37,779 nt of DNA, from positions 1 to 37,779 of the forward strand of contig CAKSGP010000001.1 in assembly GCA_934454745.1 (NCBI GenBank), written 5' to 3'. The position numbers and the translations under genes are program-made. Each line of letters begins with the position of its first letter. Position 1 is the first letter of the stretch. Positions 7,156-14,752 of this stretch are shown here, piece by piece. The notes under the pieces were generated by a model. It made no database searches, had not been told where the DNA came from, and saw only the letters and a list, made by a program, of their open reading frames with translations. This DNA is from an uncultured Clostridia bacterium (GTDB taxonomy: Bacteria > Bacillota > Clostridia > UBA1381).

Positions 7156-7182
7156 AACTACTCCTTTTGTAAAAGCAACAAA

Positions 7183-7890
7183 TCAAGGCAACAATCTTTT
7201 TGTAATTAATTTCGGACTTGCCATACAAAGAGCAAAGCTCTCTGCAAATTCTACTCCGCATTGGTACCCATTATACTTGCTTACAACCCTGATTTCTTCG
7301 GTCATATCTATATTATCATGCTCTTCGAGCCATTCGTACTGTGACCTATGGCATTTTATCATCTTATATTTCAGCTCCATATACTCTGTAACATCAACAT
7401 AATCCGTCGGTGAAAATCCTATTCCGCCTTCGGGTTGCATATAATATATCGGCATAGGTCTGGCTTTTCCCTTTATTTCGGGCGCATACAAAGGGTTTGA
7501 AGCGGCATATGCAGCCTCTCTTGCAAGATTTGATGTTGCAATATGATCAGACATATAATCATTAGGATAATGAGTAATTATAAAATCAGGATTAACCTGC
7601 CGGATAATTCTTACAACCTTATTTCTTGATTCTCTATTATTCTCATAAATATCCAAATCGTCAAAGCCGCCGTAAATATGTTCAAATCCCCCTATATCGC
7701 AAGAGTCCTTTGCCTCCGAATCACGAATCAGAACCAATTCCTCGGGTTTTATAGTCATATGACCCAAATTACCGCTCGAAAGATTGCACACAACGATTCT
7801 GTCTCCTCTTGCTTTGCATTTCAAGAGGGTTCCGGCACAGTAAAACTCCATATCGTCGGGATGGCATATTATTGCTAATACCGTATACAT
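7183..7890 (-). CDS. PIG-L/LmbE family N-deacetylase (intact active site)
   Basis: 235 residues from the ATG at 7890, which has AGGAGA nine bases upstream; the in-frame ATG at 7911 lies within the EamA stop region and its own ribosome site is poor. The metal/catalytic motif CHPDDMEF is complete (His10, Asp12, Asp13), with DYMSDHIATS supplying the distal His. The family hydrolyses N-acetyl groups of GlcNAc-type sugars in the cytoplasm with zinc. It is paralogous to the protein at 4988-5710, which has lost the catalytic Asp. The ribosome site overlaps the end of the EamA gene, so the two are coupled. It is the likely functional deacetylase of the locus. Confidence 0.9.
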   Translation of the reverse strand: MYTVLAIICHPDDMEFYCAGTLLKCKARGDRIVVCNLSSGNLGHMTIKPEELVLIRDSEAKDSCDIGGFEHIYGGFDDLDIYENNRESRNKVVRIIRQVNPDFIITHYPNDYMSDHIATSNLAREAAYAASNPLYAPEIKGKARPMPIYYMQPEGGIGFSPTDYVDVTEYMELKYKMIKCHRSQYEWLEEHDNIDMTEEIRVVSKYNGYQCGVEFAESFALCMASPKLITKRLLP

Positions 7891-8782
7891 ATCAGAGTCT
7901 CTCCTAATCATTTTCTTTGGTCTTGCTTAGAATAAATACCGCAAATAAAATCAGTATTATTCCGCAAACATTAAGCACACTTAAATTTTCATTAAAAAAT
8001 ACTACGCTGAAAACGGTCGCAGACATCGGCTCTATTATTCCGAGAGAAGACGCTACACCGGCAGGTAATTCTTTTAAACCGAGAGTTTGTAAGAAATACG
8101 GTAAAACAGATGTAAAAATACCTATACCTATAATGAGTAAAATTATTGCCGGAGGATTTTGTAAAGTCAATTTTGCCATACTGGGAATGTCTGCACAAAT
8201 AAGAGATAATATACACATTGTAATAAAGCCATATAACGTGATTGTAAGCGGATTATAGTTATATTTCATTGCGATTTTTGTCATAATATTATAAAAAGCA
8301 TATGCAACACCCGAAAGTAATCCTATAATAAGCCCTGTCGTATTAAACTTAAAGCCGCCTATAATTCCGGACACCAAGCAACAGCCCATAATAACCGAAA
8401 TTACCGCTATTGCCTTAATTTTTGTGAATTTTTCTTTTAAAAAAATTACTGAATAAAACATTACAATAATAGGAGCTGTATACATAAGCACGACCGCCGT
8501 AGAAACCGATGTTTTATCCATTGAAATATAATAAAGCGATGATGTAAAATATATACCAATGCCGCAAGAAACCGCGAGTAAAATACCCTTTAAGTCTGTT
8601 TGATAAAGCTTTTTATTATAAAAGAATACTGCGATTGCCGTAACAACTGCCGCCACAGTACCTCTCATTGCAATCATTTGCAATGGTGAAAATCCATATG
8701 GTGATAATAAATTTACAAAAATGCAGGATGCCCCGAAAAAAACTCCTGCCAAAACAACACAGAAGAATGCATTTTTTTTCAT
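7850..8782 (-). repeat. Source or sister copy (copy B) of the duplicated EamA block
   Basis: This segment aligns with 2581-3511. Here both reading frames are intact and in operon context, so it is the functional and probably ancestral copy. Confidence 0.9.
7904..8782 (-). CDS. EamA/DMT superfamily transporter
   Basis: 292 residues, about ten hydrophobic helices arranged as two EamA repeats (for example VFFGASCIFVNLLSPYGFSP in the first and GLLSGVAYAFYNIITK-like sequence in the second). The family contains drug/metabolite exporters and some importers; in sugar loci these may release or take up intermediates or sugar acids. The start codon has only a weak ribosome site (AGGG about 20 bases upstream), so translation may depend on coupling with the SDR gene. 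A frameshifted duplicate lies at 2634-3511. The substrate cannot be deduced. Confidence 0.88.
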   Translation of the reverse strand: MKKNAFFCVVLAGVFFGASCIFVNLLSPYGFSPLQMIAMRGTVAAVVTAIAVFFYNKKLYQTDLKGILLAVSCGIGIYFTSSLYYISMDKTSVSTAVVLMYTAPIIVMFYSVIFLKEKFTKIKAIAVISVIMGCCLVSGIIGGFKFNTTGLIIGLLSGVAYAFYNIMTKIAMKYNYNPLTITLYGFITMCILSLICADIPSMAKLTLQNPPAIILLIIGIGIFTSVLPYFLQTLGLKELPAGVASSLGIIEPMSATVFSVVFFNENLSVLNVCGIILILFAVFILSKTKEND

Positions 8783-8815
8783 ATGTATTACTTATACCCT
8801 ATTATCAGTATTAAC

Positions 8816-9736
8816 TTAATCTAAAATTTTCTGTTCTCGCATCCAATTAACCGCTCTTTCCATTGCCTGTTCAGAGGTATATTTCGGCTTGTAACCGAGA
8901 AGCTGTCTTGCCTTTGTAATATCCGGACACATATCGGCATAAAAATGCCACCAAGCCCCTATATTGGGATTGATTTTTTTCAAATATTCGTCCCAAGGAA
9001 TATATTCAATCGGAATTTCAGTGTTATAAATTTTCGCATAGGTCTTTACAAATTGTGTCATAGTAAGAGCATAAGATGTGCCGCCGTTGAATATCTGTCC
9101 GGCTGCAGCTTTACGGTTATTTACTGCAAGAACAAAAAGCCTTGAAAGATCCTCTGCATCGCAGGGCATAATTAGCGCATCGGAACCGGACGGTAAATAA
9201 ACCTTTTCACCCCTCATATGAGCTTTGTGATTTTCAGCACTTCGATCCGCAAAACAGTCAAGCGGTATCTTACCGGGACCGCATATATTAGACGGAAGAA
9301 TAACAGTAAATTCTGCTTTATGGGCATATGACTCCGAGAGTATCTCTCTTATCTGCACAAAGCGCTTTTTTGCCCAATCAAAAGGACTTTCATTTTGGAA
9401 AATTTCAGGTGTAGGAATTACATTTGGTTTGCCGAGCATCCAAAATGATCCGCACGCAATTATATGCTCAGCACGGTCTTTAAAAACCTTCCATGTGTTG
9501 TATGCTGTACCGGGTATATCAATAACTACCTCAAAATTCTCGGCATTCGCAATTTTCGTAAGTTCGTTTTCGTCACCGGAATTGCAATATACAAATTTTG
9601 CGCCTGCAAACATTGCGGAATCCGGAGCCGGTGCTCCGGGCAAGTTTGCAACTACAACCTCATACCCCTCGGACACCAGCATAGGTACCATGTGCATACC
9701 CATATGCCCGGCTCCGCCTATCACTAAAATTTTCAT
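8816..9736 (-). CDS. NAD-dependent epimerase/dehydratase-like (extended SDR) protein
   Basis: 306 residues from the ATG at 9736, which has GGAG seven bases upstream; the ATG at 9748 has none. A nucleotide-binding GGAGHMGMH (GxxGxxG) opens the protein and VILPSNICGPG is typical of nucleotide-sugar epimerases and reductases. The usual YxxxK catalytic pair is not obvious: the matching region reads SPFDWAKKRF, with Trp in place of Tyr, so it may be a non-classical SDR or a regulator-like member. It probably acts on the same sugar as the neighbouring oxidoreductase. The 163-bp gap upstream (9737-9899) shows no convincing gene and only a short stray frame. Confidence 0.82.
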   Translation of the reverse strand: MKILVIGGAGHMGMHMVPMLVSEGYEVVVANLPGAPAPDSAMFAGAKFVYCNSGDENELTKIANAENFEVVIDIPGTAYNTWKVFKDRAEHIIACGSFWMLGKPNVIPTPEIFQNESPFDWAKKRFVQIREILSESYAHKAEFTVILPSNICGPGKIPLDCFADRSAENHKAHMRGEKVYLPSGSDALIMPCDAEDLSRLFVLAVNNRKAAAGQIFNGGTSYALTMTQFVKTYAKIYNTEIPIEYIPWDEYLKKINPNIGAWWHFYADMCPDITKARQLLGYKPKYTSEQAMERAVNWMREQKILD

Positions 9737-9899
9737 AATATTCTCCATTCTGCCGCTAAAGTTTAAGTGCGCATAGAAATCAAAATCTCCGCCAGCGACT
9801 ACCGAAGATTAAATCACTGTGTATCCGCCATTTATAATAGATGAGCCTTATGCCATATTTTATTGTGTTCGGTACGATTTATCACACTAATAACCTTCT

Positions 9900-11597
9900 T
9901 TAAAAAATTTCCGGATTCTCGTAAACCATTGCAGCAAATAATGATGCCGACCAACCGTAATCCCTAATTGACTGATCAGTAATAATCAAATTGCCGGGTT
10001 CGACCGGATCACCTTTACGCCTTAACCGTTTTGGTGTTTTTTGCATATTGTTATCATAGTATTCGAAAAAAACTCCCTCGTTTTCGTACCAACGCACTAA
10101 TTCGTAAACAACTTTTTTAATAATATTCTTGGCAAGATTTTTATAACCGTATCGTATAAGCCCATTGCATATAAAATATACATAATTTATCCAAACCGGT
10201 CCGCGCCACATATCTGTTCCGAAGGTCGGATCGGTAATAGAAAGTGATGGGCATGGTAATGGGGTTCCAAAATCTTTTTCGTCATTTAATGATCTCACAA
10301 GATACTCTGCTTGTTCTTCAGTGCAAGCACCTGCAAAAAGAGGAATATACGAAGCTATGCTTTTTACTTTTGAAAATTCCTTTGTTGAGCATATTCTGTC
10401 ATAAAAGAAATTTTGCTTACTGTCCCAAAGCAATGTTTGCATTTTTTCTTTAAGTTGATTATATCTTGCAACCCAAATGGCCTTTTCTTTGTCGCGGCCG
10501 TAAATTTCACATAAAGAAATCATTGCCTCGTACTCATTAAGCATGAATCCTGTAAAATCAATATGATCCATTTCAACAATCACATCGAATCTTGAAGAAT
10601 TATCCATTCCGCTTTCAGCACAGGCGCAGTTTTCTCCTGTGTCTTCTATACACCAATGGAACATACCGTCCGGTGTGCTTCTTTCACGTATATCCCATTC
10701 AAGATAGGCCGATATTTTATCTAAACGGTCTTCAAACCACTCTTTTTTCCCAGTTTTTTTTATAAGACTCAAAACACCCCAAGCAATTACAGGTGGCTGT
10801 GTTATATTGGAACGTTTGTCAGGATCCGCTCTATGTGGAATAAAACCATTTTCAAGTTCGGAATCAAGTACAGAATAAATACTGTCTCTTGCAAGGGTAG
10901 GTTCAATATAAAAATTGCCTATACTGTGAAAAATAGAATCCCAAAGCCAAAGCGCCTTATGTGGCAGTCTATCGGGAGTTGTCCATCTTTGTTTAAACAT
11001 ACCCTGAGGTGAATAAACCTGCGATTTCATAATAGATAATGTTTTGGCAAGCGTACGCGCGACCCTTTGATTTTTAATTGCAGGCTTTTGAATATTATCA
11101 AAAAATGCTTTTTTTTCTAATATTGTTTTTTCAACATCCAATGCTGAAACATAATGTGACTTTTTATCATAGGAAAACATAAAATAATCATGCTCACCAT
11201 CAGAGTTAAGTACCAAATCAAAGCTATGTCCGTCAGTCATACAGGAATCGGTAACTTTCATTATCTTCTCCTCGCCGACAATGGCCCTAAAGGTACCTGC
11301 GGGGCATTTTCCGATAATAGAGTTGGATGAAACGAAGGAAAATACGATTTCTGCATTTTCTCCCTTTTCATTACTCATTTTACCGTAAATTATGTCCGAT
11401 GCAACAATTTGCCAAACAAGTTTGGTAAATTGTTCATATTTAAGTGATATGTATATTTCGGATGACGGTTCGGTATAAAATCGCACACCTATTCGGTCGC
11501 CCATCAATATTCCCGCAAGCTGGTTATGATAATCAACAACAAAATCCAATCCGGACGCTGCAAACAGTGCTCCGGCTCCCCATATATCAGGATACAT
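9900..11597 (-). CDS. Trehalase/GH63-like (alpha/alpha)6-barrel glycosidase (MGH-like)
   Basis: 565 residues from the ATG at 11597, whose AGGGGG ribosome site is six bases upstream; the longer frame to 11744 overlaps the GH4 gene and is rejected. The N-terminal third is a beta-rich domain. The catalytic barrel shows LWLWDSIFH (likely acid Asp about 220), FGTDMWRGPVWINY (about 460) and a late FFEYYD (likely base Glu about 512). This pattern fits GH37/GH63-type and mannosylglycerate-hydrolase-like enzymes, inverting hydrolases of alpha-linked sugars. No signal peptide, so it acts inside the cell on imported oligosaccharides, together with the GH4 enzyme immediately upstream (gap 19 bp). The specificity is open. 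Confidence 0.82.
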   Translation of the reverse strand: MYPDIWGAGALFAASGLDFVVDYHNQLAGILMGDRIGVRFYTEPSSEIYISLKYEQFTKLVWQIVASDIIYGKMSNEKGENAEIVFSFVSSNSIIGKCPAGTFRAIVGEEKIMKVTDSCMTDGHSFDLVLNSDGEHDYFMFSYDKKSHYVSALDVEKTILEKKAFFDNIQKPAIKNQRVARTLAKTLSIMKSQVYSPQGMFKQRWTTPDRLPHKALWLWDSIFHSIGNFYIEPTLARDSIYSVLDSELENGFIPHRADPDKRSNITQPPVIAWGVLSLIKKTGKKEWFEDRLDKISAYLEWDIRERSTPDGMFHWCIEDTGENCACAESGMDNSSRFDVIVEMDHIDFTGFMLNEYEAMISLCEIYGRDKEKAIWVARYNQLKEKMQTLLWDSKQNFFYDRICSTKEFSKVKSIASYIPLFAGACTEEQAEYLVRSLNDEKDFGTPLPCPSLSITDPTFGTDMWRGPVWINYVYFICNGLIRYGYKNLAKNIIKKVVYELVRWYENEGVFFEYYDNNMQKTPKRLRRKGDPVEPGNLIITDQSIRDYGWSASLFAAMVYENPEIF

Positions 11598-11616
11598 ATT
11601 TTTCCCCCTAAATTTT

Positions 11617-13002
11617 TTACGGTAGCTTATAACCGTCAAGATACTTTTTAGTATTGTTAACCATTTCATCAAACAACTCACGCGACTGCTTAATAGAAAG
11701 CGGCATATGGTTAGAGCATGAGAACGCTCTGAATGCAAGTTCAAGATCTTTATTTATTCCTGCTTCAACAAGCATCTCCTGCTCAGCAACAATGGGAGCT
11801 GTAAGGGCATACAACTCATCCGGTAATTTCCCTGCCATAACCGGGCGTACACTGTCGTTTCTGAATACGGCATTTGTTTCAACAACCGCATCCAACGGAA
11901 GATTGGGTATCTGTCCCATATTAGGAAGATTGACATTAGTAATCATATCCCCACAACCGAGAATGGCCTCTATTTGCTGTACTCCCTCTTCGCCCGACTC
12001 TTTAATTTTTAATTTTTCCTCACCGGTATACAGGCGTTTGCTTTTTTGGAGACGGAATTTAAGATTTTCTCTTCTCCAGCTTATAGGAGTTAACGCATAT
12101 CCGAAGTCCTCAACCTGCTGCTTATCTCTCATATACCATTCAATAGGACAAAACTCTGCCAAATGTCGGTCACCGGCTGCGGCAATTATGCCATAACGTT
12201 TAAAGAGATCCATTTTAACCATTTCGTGTGAATTAAATACAAGCTCACCTGCACCACAGTCAAAATAGCAATCATATTTGCCTTCTTCCACACCGCGAAT
12301 ATATTCTGCATATACAGGAAAAAGATCAATATCGTTATAACGTGCAGAATCAATCCAAGTAAAATGATTTATGCCGTAAACATTAGTTATGATCTCATGT
12401 CTGTCAACGTCCTTAATTCCCTTAACATCAGCAAGTGCCTGTGCAAGAAGGCGCTGTGTCGAGAAAACTTCGTGGCAGCAACCAAATGCCTTTATTTTCG
12501 GAAAGACTTTATAAAGAGTTCTTACACAAATAGACATCGGATTTGTATAATTGATTACCCATGCTTCCGGACAATTATCGCGAATTGCCTCCGCTATTGT
12601 TACATACATAGGTACTGTACGCAAGGCTCTGATTATTCCTCCGGGTCCTACAGTATCTCCGACCGATTGATAAATGCCGTATTTCTCCGGGGTATGCAAA
12701 TCCGATTCCATTTCATCGAAAGTTCCGGGAAGAATAGAAATAACTACTATATCCGCTCCGGTAAGTGCTTTATCAATAGTTTCCTCGGCTTTGTATTCCC
12801 ATTTTGCAGCCTGTGGATTATCATTACATATTCTGTTACCTATTATCTCATTATGCTTTGCAGCCTCAAAATCAATATCATAAAGAGCAACCTGACCCGA
12901 AATTTTTTTAGACAAGGCAAGATCATTCATAAGATCCCAAGCCCAATCACGCGATCCGCCTCCGATATATGCAATTTTAACGCTATTTAATTTTTTTTCC
13001 AT
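11617..13002 (-). CDS. GH4 family glycosidase, CHEV type (alpha-galacturonidase-like)
   Basis: 461 residues. GH4 enzymes use NAD and a divalent metal and cleave glycosides by an oxidation/elimination route. Seen: the N-terminal NAD fold IAYIGGGSRDW, NYTNP (151-155), CHEV (176-179) with the metal-binding Cys and His, and GINHF (210-214). The four-residue motif varies with substrate; as I recall, CHEV marks alpha-galacturonidases such as Bacillus LplD, whereas CHSV is found in alpha-galactosidases. This is recalled family knowledge, not a search. Cytoplasmic. Ribosome site AAGGCGG precedes the ATG. The locus also has CUT1 permeases and lipoproteins like those of the lpl operon, which supports a pectic or uronic substrate. 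Confidence 0.88.
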   Translation of the reverse strand: MEKKLNSVKIAYIGGGSRDWAWDLMNDLALSKKISGQVALYDIDFEAAKHNEIIGNRICNDNPQAAKWEYKAEETIDKALTGADIVVISILPGTFDEMESDLHTPEKYGIYQSVGDTVGPGGIIRALRTVPMYVTIAEAIRDNCPEAWVINYTNPMSICVRTLYKVFPKIKAFGCCHEVFSTQRLLAQALADVKGIKDVDRHEIITNVYGINHFTWIDSARYNDIDLFPVYAEYIRGVEEGKYDCYFDCGAGELVFNSHEMVKMDLFKRYGIIAAAGDRHLAEFCPIEWYMRDKQQVEDFGYALTPISWRRENLKFRLQKSKRLYTGEEKLKIKESGEEGVQQIEAILGCGDMITNVNLPNMGQIPNLPLDAVVETNAVFRNDSVRPVMAGKLPDELYALTAPIVAEQEMLVEAGINKDLELAFRAFSCSNHMPLSIKQSRELFDEMVNNTKKYLDGYKLP

Positions 13003-13021
13003 ATCTATACCGCCTTTTTAT

Positions 13022-13126
13022 TTATTTAATAATATCTGTTTTATTTAAAATTTCAAGTAATCTTATATCCTGTGTTACACCGTCATCATAACTGAATGTG
13101 ACCGCCTTAAGTTTTCCGTTAAACAT
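13022..13126 (-). pseudogene. Remnant of a polysaccharide deacetylase (NodB-like) gene
   Basis: An ATG at 13126 with a good AGGAG site seven bases upstream starts a 34-codon frame, MFNGKLKAVTFSYDDG and onward to LLEILNK, which is the start of cytoplasmic polysaccharide deacetylase-like proteins (first catalytic motif, Asp-Asp). After codon ~29 the similarity ends, a TAA follows and the GH4 ribosome site begins at once. The other ~200 residues are gone, so an internal deletion is likely. The leader may still couple translation to GH4. It is too short to be enzymatic. Confidence 0.7.
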
Positions 13127-13184
13127 TTATCTACTCCTGTAATTTCCTTTTAAGAAATTAAAGCCGCAATATATTTTCCTCTTA

Positions 13185-13214
13185 GTCTGCTGCAATAAGT
13201 TTATTGCAGCAGAC
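13185..13214 (-). other. Strong intercistronic hairpin after the solute-binding lipoprotein gene
   Basis: Perfect 14-bp arms GTCTGCTGCAATAA and TTATTGCAGCAGAC are separated by two bases. On the coding strand no T run follows (CTAAGAGG), so it is not a standard terminator. It more likely stabilises the 3' end of the lipoprotein message or marks processing, allowing more binding protein than enzyme to be made. Confidence 0.7.
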
Positions 13215-13242
13215 CTTGTTTTAACTGAAAGTCAATTGAATA

Positions 13243-14727
13243 TTAAGAAGCAACATTACCAACGCCAACAGTTTCCTTAAGACACTTTGAAATCTGCGAT
13301 TTTGCGCTATCAACAACTTGAGCCGGCTGTTTTCCATCCACAATTATGCTGCTCCAAAAGGCTTTAGAGAGGTTATTGCCTGAATACCAATTGCTTAAAG
13401 CATATATCTTATCATCAAGTATTTTTGCGCACTTGTTATTAACGAAGTCCTCGGCGATTTTTCTGTGTTCATCCGAAAATGCCACTTTTTCAAGCGGATC
13501 ATATCCTGCCGCTTTCTGTTCCTCTATTGATGCGTGACGCAGGAACAGGCGATCATAGTAACGGTAGGCAACAGCACCTATCGGGTTTTTGCCGTTTTTA
13601 AGGAAGAACGAAGCGTCAGAAACCGTATAAGCATAATATTTTCCGTCAGATGCCATAGGTAGCGGAACCATTCCTATTTCGTCATTCATAGTATTATATA
13701 AATCGTACTGCTTTATTGCGTTAGGAGCTCTTTCAATGTGCATAGCCAATTTACGATCCTTGAATCCCGCACCGCTTGCAACATAGGTGCCGTCCTTTGC
13801 AAGATCGCTTATAAGTTGAAGCCCCTTCATAGCATTCGGAGTATCAATTGTAACCTGCCACTTGTTATTAGAGGTTTCGCTAATACCGGTTGCACCGTTC
13901 ATGGCTAAAAATACGGAATAATCCCATGTGCCAACACCGTTTACCGCAACATCTTTACCGTTGGCAGCATATGTTTTACAAGCCTGCGCAACAGATTTAA
14001 ACTTTTCTACTGTCCACTGTCCCGCTTTATAAAGCTCATATGGATCTTCAACGCCCTTTTCCTTTAAGTAGGTTTTGTTGTACCATACAAAATACGTAGA
14101 ATCAATAAGTCCGCTCCAAGAAATGGCATAGGTTTTTCCGTTGAAAACGCACCCTGTAAATGCATCGCCGTTTTCCCAAACCGGATCTTCTTTAACTATA
14201 TGTTTATCAATAGAAACCGCAAGATTGGAATATACATATCGCATAAGGTTAGTACTTGCCGCATGCGCTACATCGGGCGGATTCCCGGAAGCTACGAGCG
14301 TTGCCACCATATTAGGTAACTGAGAGTTGGAATAAACTACCGTTTTAACATTTATACCCCATTTATTTTTAAGCTTATCAAATGCGTATTTTGTTTGGGG
14401 ATATTTATTTACATCCTCATCACTGCCAACAACAACAGTAAGAGTTGTGCCCTTTAGCTTTGCCTTTGAAAAATACTCTTCCTGCGGAGTTAATTTTTCG
14501 GAATTGATCAATCCCTGATCCTCCGTACTGTTTGTAAATTTTTTATCGCCTGTTTTACCCGAACTGGAGGTAATGGTGTCCTCTGAGTCGACGCTACTGT
14601 TATCAGTAATTTCTTGCCATTCCTCTGAATATATCCATTCGTCTTTGTCTTTTTTTCTGCAGGCGGCAATGGTAAATATCATAACAGCCGCAGTTATTAA
14701 AGACAAAATGCTTTTAAGTTTTTTCAT
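13243..14727 (-). CDS. ABC transporter solute-binding lipoprotein (family 1)
   Basis: 494 residues from the ATG at 14727 (GGGAG eight bases upstream). The N-terminus is a lipoprotein signal with lipobox ending in Cys23 (FTIAAC). A charged, Ser/Thr-rich linker (about 25-75) leads to a periplasmic-binding-type sugar receptor: GTTLTVVVGSDEDVN, ASGNPPDVAHA, VFNGKTYAISWSG, FVWYNKTYLKEKG, typical of family 1 binding proteins of CUT1 importers. It would deliver glycan fragments to the permeases encoded at 30216-36559. The DUF4832-like lipoprotein gene ends just upstream (26 bp). A strong hairpin follows the gene. It is a second receptor of the locus, different from the carbohydrate-binding fusion at 31966-34638. 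Confidence 0.92.
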   Translation of the reverse strand: MKKLKSILSLITAAVMIFTIAACRKKDKDEWIYSEEWQEITDNSSVDSEDTITSSSGKTGDKKFTNSTEDQGLINSEKLTPQEEYFSKAKLKGTTLTVVVGSDEDVNKYPQTKYAFDKLKNKWGINVKTVVYSNSQLPNMVATLVASGNPPDVAHAASTNLMRYVYSNLAVSIDKHIVKEDPVWENGDAFTGCVFNGKTYAISWSGLIDSTYFVWYNKTYLKEKGVEDPYELYKAGQWTVEKFKSVAQACKTYAANGKDVAVNGVGTWDYSVFLAMNGATGISETSNNKWQVTIDTPNAMKGLQLISDLAKDGTYVASGAGFKDRKLAMHIERAPNAIKQYDLYNTMNDEIGMVPLPMASDGKYYAYTVSDASFFLKNGKNPIGAVAYRYYDRLFLRHASIEEQKAAGYDPLEKVAFSDEHRKIAEDFVNNKCAKILDDKIYALSNWYSGNNLSKAFWSSIIVDGKQPAQVVDSAKSQISKCLKETVGVGNVAS

Positions 14728-14752
14728 AAAACAATCTCCCTTCAATTTCTTT

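Noticed and set aside
9737..9899. Possible gene remnant upstream of the SDR gene (about 18 open codons in frame with its start)
   Set aside because: Too short and without a recognised motif; could be chance.
11597..11744. N-terminal extension of the trehalase/GH63-like gene
   Set aside because: It overlaps the end of the GH4 gene, has no homology-like content, and the internal ATG at 11597 has a strong ribosome site.
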